NCBI GenBank assembly: GCA_002841035.1
Contig: PHDR01000151.1
Location: forward strand, 1 to 6,996
DNA from: Bacteroidetes bacterium HGW-Bacteroidetes-12
GTDB lineage: Bacteria; Bacteroidota; Bacteroidia; Flavobacteriales_E; Vicingaceae
Length of the DNA: 6,996 bases
Direction of reading: 5' to 3'
A program made the position numbers and the translations under genes. Below the pieces are notes generated by a model. That model did no database searches and was not told where the DNA came from. It saw only the letters and a list, made by a program, of their open reading frames with translations. Shown piece after piece: positions 1 to 6,106 of this stretch; position 1 is the first letter of the stretch, and the number at the start of each line of letters is the position of its first letter.

Positions 1-1031
1 CGCTTCTGGCTAATCACGAAACAAAGGTTCGTAAACCAGAAATGCAAACTGGTCCTAACGTCTTTTACATTGATGCAAATAGCGTATCACTAGACCCAAC
101 ACTTACTTCCAAACAAGATTATTTATGGAGTTCACAAGCTCTTGGCGTTGGTTACAATAAAAATCACAAAGCCGAAAGTTCCTCACTAAATTCAACCAAT
201 GCCACCCGAACCTACGATGCTCCAGACAAAGGAATTATGTGGGGATGGGAAGTGGTAGGTTATTTAATTACCAAAGCCATTGCCGCAGGTTTAATCTTAA
301 TACTGGCACTTTTAACACTGTTTGGAGAGCAATTTAGTGTGGATGAAATGTTAAAAATAAGTATCGTAAGTTTTATTTTTATTACACTTACAGGAGTTTT
401 ATTGGTAAAAGATTTGGGAAAACCGAAACGATTTTTATACATCATTTTACGACCTCAGTTTAACTCGTGGCTAGCAAAAGGAGCGTATGTTATTTTAGCA
501 TTTAGTTCGTTACTTATTTTATTAATTATTTGTTGCTTGATAGGAAATGGGTTTTGGATAAAAACGATTCTTTTTATTACGGTACCCATTGCTTTTTTAA
601 CCGCAATTTATACCGCATTTTTGTTTGCCCAAGCAAAAGGAAGGATTTTTTGGAAAAACAATTGGTCGGTATTTTTTATGTTTTTTCATGCCATCATTTT
701 AGGAATTATCGGAACTTCAATTCTACTTAACAAAAACCATCAAGCCTTTTATCCATCAGTTGAAATTATTCATTTCTTAAACATCGTAATTACTTTATTG
801 TTGTTTAAAGGCAATGGATTACCCGATGCCAATTTAGTATCGAATTTAATTTTTAAAGGAAAATATAAATTACAGTTTTGGTCATTAGTAATTTTTATAG
901 GAAACATTGTTCCATTGGCTTTATTGTTTTTCGATCATTCAATCTATCTGTCATCAGTAATGCTATGCATTGGCGTTGTAGTAACCAATTATCTTTTTGT
1001 AAAAGTTCCTCAATTAATTCCTTTAAGCTAA
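1..1031 (+). CDS. NrfD/PsrC-type membrane subunit, probably C-terminal part of an FeS-NrfD fusion (5'-truncated)
   Basis: This is the quinone-reactive membrane anchor of a molybdoenzyme complex, which exchanges electrons between the quinone pool and an iron-sulfur subunit. The frame is open from base 3 to the TAA at 1029-1031 (342 visible residues), so the gene begins upstream. The ATG at 42 is not a credible start: the residues before it (LLANHETKVRKPE) and after it (TGPNVFYI) run together like the C-terminal tail of a DmsB/PsrB-type four-cluster ferredoxin. A polar linker then leads to the NrfD domain. Counting from the ATG at 42, eight hydrophobic segments lie near residues 69-95, 103-122, 144-168, 174-196, 206-229, 241-256, 277-298 and 301-321. 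Family hallmarks are WGWEV...TK.IAAG in helix 1 and DLGKPKRFLYIILRP before helix 3. The cysteine clusters themselves lie outside the window, so the fusion is inferred. The gene overlaps the catalytic-subunit gene, which supports one complex. Closest functional analogues are SoeB plus SoeC or PsrB plus PsrC. Confidence 0.85.
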   Translation, partial: LLANHETKVRKPEMQTGPNVFYIDANSVSLDPTLTSKQDYLWSSQALGVGYNKNHKAESSSLNSTNATRTYDAPDKGIMWGWEVVGYLITKAIAAGLILILALLTLFGEQFSVDEMLKISIVSFIFITLTGVLLVKDLGKPKRFLYIILRPQFNSWLAKGAYVILAFSSLLILLIICCLIGNGFWIKTILFITVPIAFLTAIYTAFLFAQAKGRIFWKNNWSVFFMFFHAIILGIIGTSILLNKNHQAFYPSVEIIHFLNIVITLLLFKGNGLPDANLVSNLIFKGKYKLQFWSLVIFIGNIVPLALLFFDHSIYLSSVMLCIGVVVTNYLFVKVPQLIPLS

Positions 1032-1033
1032 TG
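1028..1033 (+). promoter_or_regulatory. Stop/start overlap (TAATG) coupling the membrane and catalytic subunit genes
   Basis: The TAA ending the membrane-subunit gene (1029-1031) shares its last A with the ATG of the molybdoprotein gene (1031-1033). No purine-rich ribosome-binding site precedes this ATG (the upstream bases are cctttaagcta), so initiation probably depends on ribosomes finishing the first gene. This fits a fixed stoichiometry for subunits of one complex. The junction is seen directly; the coupling is inferred. Confidence 0.7.
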
Positions 1034-3853
1034 AAAGACAAACGCACATTTATCGAAAAAACTGCTGAGTCGTTAGGCTTTATAAAAAAGTTAAATCGTT
1101 TTAACGGAAAATCGCTCGATGAAAATGATATTGATGAGTTGCCTCAATTAAATGAACCTGGTGAATTATCAAGTTATCCACCACCAGAACAATGGAACAA
1201 TTGGGTAGAATACGACTCATCAAATTGGCCAAAAAAAACAAAAAATACGTACGCTATAATTCCAACCACATGTTTTAATTGCGAGGCAGCGTGTGGTTTA
1301 TTGGCGTATGTAGATAAAAAAACGGAAACCATTCGAAAATTTGAAGGAAATCCCTATCATCCAGCAAGCAGAGGAAAAAATTGTGCAAAAGGACCAGCCA
1401 CCATTAACCAAATAAATGACACCGACAGAATACTTTATCCTTTAAAAAGGGTTGGAAAACGTGGCGAAGGAAAATGGAAACGGGTAAGTTGGAATGAAGT
1501 GTTGGAAGATATTGGCGGAAAAATAAACCAAGCATTAAAAGAAGAACGACACAATGAAGTTGCATACCATGTTGGTCGCCCTGGCAACGAAGGCTACATG
1601 AATCGTGTTTTAAATGCTTGGGGAATTGACGGACACAACAGTCACACCAACATTTGTTCGGCTGGAGCACGATTTGGGTATAGCATTTGGCACGGACACG
1701 ATAGACCTTCGCCCGATTTTGCCAATGCAAAATTTATTTTATTATTGAGTGCTCATTTAGAAACTGGGCATTATTTTAATCCTCATGCTCAACGAATTAT
1801 TGAAGCAAAATTAAAAGGGGCAAAACTCTGTGTAATCGACCCACGACTAAGCAATACCGCATCTCGTGCAGATTTTTGGCTACCCACTTTTCCGGGTACT
1901 GAAGCTGCACTTTTTTTAGCTTTAGCCAAAATTATTATTGATGAGGGTTGGTACAACAGAGAATTTCTTGAAAATTGGGTCAACTGGCAAGATTATTTGG
2001 AATACAAAAATGAAAAAGAAAAATCAACTTTTGAAGATTTTATTGAAGCACTTAAAGAAGAATACAAAACATACACGCCCGAATTTGCTGCCAAAGAATG
2101 TGGCATTGATGCCAATGTAATTCCTGAAATTGCCAAAGAAATAGGAAAAGCAGGAACTCAATTTGCTTGTCACAGTTGGAGGAGTGCTACATCGGGTAAT
2201 TTAGGAGGTTGGCAAGTTGCACGAGCCATTCATTTTTTAACGGTCTTAGTGGGTGCAGTGGGTACCGAAGGTGGTGTAATGCCAAGCGATTGGAACAAAT
2301 TTAAACCCACTTTTCATGATACCCCAGCAGCACACAAACATTGGAACGAACTACATTTTCCTGATGAATATCCACTTGCTCATTACGAAATGAGTTTTTT
2401 ATTACCTTATTTCCTGAAAGAAAAAAAAGGAAAACTCGATGTATATTTTACCCGTGTTTTTAATCCTGTTTGGACCTATCCTGATGGTTTTAGTTGGATG
2501 GAAATGTTGCAAGACGAATCGAAAATTGGAATGCACATAGCACTTACGCCAACATGGAACGAAACTGCCTATTTTGCCGATTATGTGTTGCCAATGGGGC
2601 ATGCAGCCGAACGCCACGATTTAAACAGTTATGAAACGCACCAAGCCATGTGGATTGCTTTTCGACAACCTGTAATGAGAGAGTTTTTAAAACAACAAGG
2701 CAAAGAAGTAAAGCATACCTATGAATCTAACATTGGAGAAGTTTGGGAAGAAGATGAATTTTTTATTGAACTCTCTTGGAAAATAGACCCTGATGGTTCG
2801 TTGGGTATCCGTAAACATTTTGAATCGCCTACCAAACCTGGTGAAATGTTAACAGTTGATGAATATTATGCACATATTTTTAATCATGTTCCAGGATTAA
2901 CAGAAAAGGCTTCCGCAGAAAATTTATCGCCATTAGCGTATATGAAAAAATATGGTGCTTTTGAAATAAACAAAAGTATGCTTCATCAGCATTTGAATAA
3001 AGTAAGTGCTGAAAAAGGGGTTGAGGTAAATGGTGAATTCCGCCAAGGATTTCCAACTCCTAGCAAAAAACAAGAATTTTTTTCTAAAACACTTTTAGAT
3101 TGGAAATGGCCAGAATATGTCATTCCAGGTTACATCAAATCGCACATTGACAGAGCAACAATTGATAATTCAAAAGGTGAATTTCAGTTGGTGCCTACAT
3201 TTAGACTACCAACCATGATTCATACCCGAAGTGCCAATGCAAAATGGTTGGTTGAAATTTCAAACCATAATCCCATTTGGATAAATACCATTGATGCCAA
3301 AAAACTGAATTTAAAAACCAACGACTTAGTAAAAGTAAACACAGATATTGGCTATTTTGTTGATAAAGTTTGGGTTACCGAATCAATAAAACCAGGTGTA
3401 GTAGCATGTTCGCACCACTTAGGAAGATGGAGACGTGAGCAAGACCCTTTATCCAATCGTTGGGCTTCGAATACGGTTGATATTCAAAACTTAGAAAAAG
3501 GACAATACAAAATGACCGTAAAAAAACAAATTGCCCGTTACAAAAGTGAAGATAAAGACAGTGAACATATTTTTTGGAAAGACGGGGGCGTTCATCAAAA
3601 CATTACCTTTCCTCCACATCCAGATCCAATAAGTGGAATGCATTGTTGGCATCAAAAAGTAAAAATTGAAAAAGCAGGGAAGGACGATGTTTATGGAGAT
3701 ATTTTTGTGGACACCAATAAATCGTACCAAATTTATAAAGATTGGTTGGCTCTAACTCGACCTGCTCCAGGGCCTGATAATTTAAGAAGACCATTGTGGA
3801 TGAACAGACCTCTTAAACCTATTGCGGAAGCTTTTTATAAAGACAAGAAATAA
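1031..3853 (+). CDS. Molybdopterin (bis-MGD) oxidoreductase catalytic subunit, SoeA/PsrA-like
   Basis: This is the catalytic subunit of a complex iron-sulfur molybdoenzyme, 940 residues. An upstream in-frame ATG at 878 lies inside the preceding gene, so the start is placed at 1031, where ATG overlaps that gene's TAA. The first 80 or so residues are polar, with no twin-arginine motif and no hydrophobic stretch, so the protein should stay in the cytoplasm. Cys81, Cys84, Cys88 and Cys118 form C-x2-C-x3-C-x29-C for one [4Fe-4S] cluster, with Lys120 just after. The segment HTNICSAGARFG places Cys209 as the likely molybdenum ligand, as in PsrA/PhsA, SoeA and acetylene hydratase. The stretch VIDPRLSNTASRADFWLP is typical of the cofactor-binding core. 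A molybdopterin-dinucleotide-binding domain starts near residue 716. The intact cluster and ligand argue against ActB of alternative complex III. The substrate cannot be read from sequence. A sulfur oxyanion (sulfite to sulfate) is favoured by the missing Tat signal and the neighbouring sulfate-type permease; polysulfide, thiosulfate or another substrate remains possible. Confidence 0.9.
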   Translation: MKDKRTFIEKTAESLGFIKKLNRFNGKSLDENDIDELPQLNEPGELSSYPPPEQWNNWVEYDSSNWPKKTKNTYAIIPTTCFNCEAACGLLAYVDKKTETIRKFEGNPYHPASRGKNCAKGPATINQINDTDRILYPLKRVGKRGEGKWKRVSWNEVLEDIGGKINQALKEERHNEVAYHVGRPGNEGYMNRVLNAWGIDGHNSHTNICSAGARFGYSIWHGHDRPSPDFANAKFILLLSAHLETGHYFNPHAQRIIEAKLKGAKLCVIDPRLSNTASRADFWLPTFPGTEAALFLALAKIIIDEGWYNREFLENWVNWQDYLEYKNEKEKSTFEDFIEALKEEYKTYTPEFAAKECGIDANVIPEIAKEIGKAGTQFACHSWRSATSGNLGGWQVARAIHFLTVLVGAVGTEGGVMPSDWNKFKPTFHDTPAAHKHWNELHFPDEYPLAHYEMSFLLPYFLKEKKGKLDVYFTRVFNPVWTYPDGFSWMEMLQDESKIGMHIALTPTWNETAYFADYVLPMGHAAERHDLNSYETHQAMWIAFRQPVMREFLKQQGKEVKHTYESNIGEVWEEDEFFIELSWKIDPDGSLGIRKHFESPTKPGEMLTVDEYYAHIFNHVPGLTEKASAENLSPLAYMKKYGAFEINKSMLHQHLNKVSAEKGVEVNGEFRQGFPTPSKKQEFFSKTLLDWKWPEYVIPGYIKSHIDRATIDNSKGEFQLVPTFRLPTMIHTRSANAKWLVEISNHNPIWINTIDAKKLNLKTNDLVKVNTDIGYFVDKVWVTESIKPGVVACSHHLGRWRREQDPLSNRWASNTVDIQNLEKGQYKMTVKKQIARYKSEDKDSEHIFWKDGGVHQNITFPPHPDPISGMHCWHQKVKIEKAGKDDVYGDIFVDTNKSYQIYKDWLALTRPAPGPDNLRRPLWMNRPLKPIAEAFYKDKK

Positions 3854-3876
3854 AACCGTGTTGAAAATTATCATAC

Positions 3877-3908
3877 TTAGTCTATATTACAAATAGACTG
3901 ATTATTTT
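3877..3908 (+). terminator. Weak stem-loop with T-rich tail, possible terminator or attenuator
   Basis: Arms AGTCTAT (3879-3885) and ATAGACT (3893-3899) are perfect inverted repeats around a 7-base loop. One T-G wobble and one T-A pair extend the stem to 9 bp. The sequence TTATTTTT follows at once. This is the shape of an intrinsic terminator, although the stem is A/T-rich and therefore weak. It sits 23 bases after the molybdoprotein stop and ends about 20 bases before the permease ATG. That leaves little room for a separate permease promoter, so partial read-through or RNA processing is as plausible as full termination. Confidence 0.4.
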
Positions 3909-3929
3909 TACTACCTAAAAGTATAAAAA

Positions 3930-5720
3930 ATGTCAGTAGATGCCATCATTACCATTATTGTTATTTTAGGAGCAATTGTGTTATTTGCCACCGAAATTAT
4001 CTCGATTGATTTAGTTGCCTTATTAGTAATGACTATCTTAATTCTATTTGGTGTAGTTACTCCACAACAGGGAATAGAAGGTTTTAGTAATAAAGCCACT
4101 GTTACCGTTGCATTTATGTTTGTGTTGAGTGCTGCATTGCTAAAAACGGGGGCATTGCAATTTTTAACCTATCGTTTATCTAACTTGTTTAGAACTAACT
4201 TTACATTAGGAATTGGTTTGATGATGATTATGGTTGCTGTAATTTCAGCTTTTATCAACAACACACCAGTTGTGGCAATTTTTATTCCTGTAGTGATACA
4301 AATTGCACATGCCTCTGGTCAAAGCCCTACCAAAATGTTAATTCCTTTATCGTTTGCTTCTATTTTTGGAGGAACATGTACGTTGATAGGAACGTCAACA
4401 AATATACTGGTCAGTGGAATAGCCGAAAAAGAAGGCGTTGGTGCGTTTTCGATGTTTCAAATGAGTCCATTAGGTTTGGTGTTTTTAGGAGTAGGTATTA
4501 TTTACATGATTTTTATTGGTATAAAAATATTACCAAACAGAAAGCAAGAAGATTTAAACACTAAATTCGGAATGCGAAATTATTTATCGGAAATAGAATT
4601 GCTCGAAAATTCTGATGCGGTTGGTAAAACCATTATGGAATCGACTTTAGTAAAAGAGTTAGAATTAGATATTATTGAAGTGAGAAGGGGAAGTGAAAGT
4701 TTTAATTTGCCAGCAGGAGATTTTGTGTTGCTTGCCAACGACATTTTAAAAGTACGTTGCGATGTTGAAAAAATAAAATTGTTAAAAGATAGAGCTAAAA
4801 TAATGGTGGCATCTTCCATTAAAATTGGGGGAGAAGACTTTAAAGGGCAACATACTACTTTGGTTGAAATGGTGATTACTTCAAACTCCGAATTAGATGG
4901 AAAAACCTTACGTGAAGTTGATTTTAGAAGACGATTTAGGGCTGTTCCGTTGGCTATTCAGCACAGAGACGAAGTGGTGCATGAAGATTTATACAAAGTA
5001 ACACTAAAAGCTGGTGACGTAATTTTAGCAGAAGTAAAAAATCACTACATCAAAGAAATTAAAAAACTAGAAACTGAGCAAAACAACCCATTTATATTAA
5101 TTTCCGAAGACATGTTGTTGGACTTTGATAGAAAAAAGTTTTTTATTGTAATTTCTGTGTTACTTGCCATTGTTGGCTTAGCAACTTTCGAATTGCTCGA
5201 TATTATGGCTGGAGCAATTGCTGGAGTGGTGTTATTGGTGTTGCTAAAATGTTTATCCATGAAAGAAACCTACGAAGCCATCAATTGGAAGATTATTTTT
5301 TTATTGGTGGGAGCGTTGAGTTTAGGTGTTGCGATGAAAAATACACAACTTGATATACTTATTGCAAGCAACATTGTGGACAACTTAGGCAAGTGGGGGC
5401 CTATAGCTATTGTTTCAGGATTGTATTTGGTTACTTCTTTTTTAACCGAAATTATGTCGAACAATGCTACAGCTGCTTTATTAGCACCCATTTCAATAGC
5501 AACAGCTCATAATTTAGGATTGAGCCCTATTCCGTTTTTAATGGCAATTACATTCGCTGCTTCAGCGAGTTTTATGACACCTGTCGGTTACCAATGTAAT
5601 GCGATGGTTTATAGTGCGGGTAACTATAAGTTTATGGATTTTATAAAAGTGGGTACTGCTCTAAATATTCTATTTTGGATACTTGCAACGTTTTTGATTC
5701 CTGTTTTCTTTCCGTTTTAA
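3930..5720 (+). CDS. SLC13/DASS-family anion permease with two TrkA-C (RCK_C) domains, sulfate-transporter-like
   Basis: This is an inner-membrane secondary transporter of 596 residues, a usual length for the TrkA-C-containing SLC13 branch, which includes algal SAC1/SLT sulfate transporters and bacterial YfbS-type proteins. The first hydrophobic half spans about residues 5-200 and the second about 404-596. Between them lie two soluble RCK_C-like domains, near 215-295 (with LPAGDFVLLANDILKV) and 305-380 (with LKAGDVILAEV). The two inverted-repeat substrate and cation loops are visible: N110-N111-T112-P113 with G154-T-S-T-N158 in the first half, and S510-N511-N512-A513 with T550-P-V-G-Y-Q-C-N557 in the second. 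Position 556 is Cys where I would expect Thr. The ATG at 3930 follows an A-rich leader (aaaagtataaaaa), normal for Bacteroidota. The gene lies 76 bases after the molybdoenzyme subunit on the same strand, suggesting transport of a sulfur oxyanion. Family assignment is firm; substrate (sulfate, or a dicarboxylate) and direction are inferred. Confidence 0.88.
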   Translation: MSVDAIITIIVILGAIVLFATEIISIDLVALLVMTILILFGVVTPQQGIEGFSNKATVTVAFMFVLSAALLKTGALQFLTYRLSNLFRTNFTLGIGLMMIMVAVISAFINNTPVVAIFIPVVIQIAHASGQSPTKMLIPLSFASIFGGTCTLIGTSTNILVSGIAEKEGVGAFSMFQMSPLGLVFLGVGIIYMIFIGIKILPNRKQEDLNTKFGMRNYLSEIELLENSDAVGKTIMESTLVKELELDIIEVRRGSESFNLPAGDFVLLANDILKVRCDVEKIKLLKDRAKIMVASSIKIGGEDFKGQHTTLVEMVITSNSELDGKTLREVDFRRRFRAVPLAIQHRDEVVHEDLYKVTLKAGDVILAEVKNHYIKEIKKLETEQNNPFILISEDMLLDFDRKKFFIVISVLLAIVGLATFELLDIMAGAIAGVVLLVLLKCLSMKETYEAINWKIIFLLVGALSLGVAMKNTQLDILIASNIVDNLGKWGPIAIVSGLYLVTSFLTEIMSNNATAALLAPISIATAHNLGLSPIPFLMAITFAASASFMTPVGYQCNAMVYSAGNYKFMDFIKVGTALNILFWILATFLIPVFFPF

Positions 5721-5734
5721 AAAGTTGAAAGGAA

Positions 5735-6040
5735 TTAAACCTCTTCTAATAAAGTTCTAAAAGCTACAAATTTACCATCATAACGCTCTAAATGAGATTT
5801 TTGTAATTTTGGTGCGTGTTCTTTTTGGTAGGAATCTAACATCTCTTTACTCAAACAAAAATATTGAATAGCATAGGTATGTCCCACTTCATCTTCTTGT
5901 GTGCTTAATACTTTACATATTCTATTTTCTTTAAAACATCCTGTATTCATCACATCAGGAATATGAACATTTTTCATCCAATTCAACCAATCTTGATGAA
6001 CAGATTCGTCTATATTGATGGTAATATTATAAATTAGCAT
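5735..6040 (-). CDS. DUF4286 family protein, function unknown
   Basis: This is a complete small protein of 101 residues, with ATG at 6038-6040 and TAA at 5735-5737. I recognise the DUF4286 pattern: an opening MLIYNITINIDESVHQDWL, then WMKNVHIPDV, an HTYAIQYF strand, a helix with YQKEHAPKLQKSHLERY, and the ending GKFVAFRTLLEEV. The order of strands and helices suggests a small ferredoxin-like or dimeric alpha/beta-barrel fold, but no catalytic residue set is evident. It has no signal peptide or membrane segment, so it should be cytoplasmic. It lies 66 bases downstream of the D-Ala-D-Ala ligase gene on the same strand and may be cotranscribed with it. It converges on the permease gene, with only 14 bases between the two stop codons. 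The family is conserved across Bacteroidota and no function is known to me. Confidence 0.88.
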   Translation of the reverse strand: MLIYNITINIDESVHQDWLNWMKNVHIPDVMNTGCFKENRICKVLSTQEDEVGHTYAIQYFCLSKEMLDSYQKEHAPKLQKSHLERYDGKFVAFRTLLEEV

Positions 6041-6106
6041 TGGAATAAATTTTAAATTTTAAGTGTTGATTTTTAAATAGCAAGTAATTATTTCATTTTC
6101 AAATTG
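6041..6106 (-). other. A/T-rich spacer between the ligase gene and the DUF4286 gene
   Basis: This spacer of 66 bases is almost entirely A/T. Directly upstream of the DUF4286 start codon it carries two tandem copies of AAATTTT (6047-6053 and 6054-6060, plus-strand reading). No ribosome-binding site, convincing hairpin or clear Bacteroidota promoter (TTG plus TAnnTTTG) is seen. It may simply be an A/T-rich translation leader within a two-gene transcript. Confidence 0.45.

Noticed and set aside
1231..1246. Poly-A tract in the molybdoprotein gene as a frameshift site
   Set aside because: The frame continues smoothly into the conserved cysteine motif on the far side, so there is no sign of a break or programmed shift.
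1404..1730. 108-residue open frame on the minus strand inside the molybdoprotein gene
   Set aside because: It lies opposite the conserved cluster and Mo-ligand region, resembles no known family and has an antisense-shadow composition.
1031..3853. ActB-like subunit of alternative complex III
   Set aside because: NrfD-type proteins also occur in alternative complex III, but its molybdopterin-like subunit is not expected to bind the cofactor. Here the [4Fe-4S] cysteines, a Cys ligand and the C-terminal cofactor domain are all present, so a true Mo enzyme is more likely.
3861..3890. Promoter for the permease gene (TTG at 3861, TATATTAC at 3883)
   Set aside because: The -7 box departs from TAnnTTTG at its last positions and lies within the stem-loop; not distinguishable from background.
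5705..5734. Stem-loop TTTCTTTC / GAAAGGAA across the convergent stop codons as a bidirectional terminator
   Set aside because: Eight base pairs with one wobble and a 14-base loop, A/T-rich, with no T-run after it on either strand. Too weak to call.
6072..6103. Bacteroidota-type promoter for the DUF4286 gene (TTTG at 6103-6100, TATTTAAA at 6079-6072, minus strand)
   Set aside because: The spacing of 20 is plausible, but the -7 box matches only three of the six fixed positions of TAnnTTTG in a very A/T-rich stretch, so chance matches are expected.
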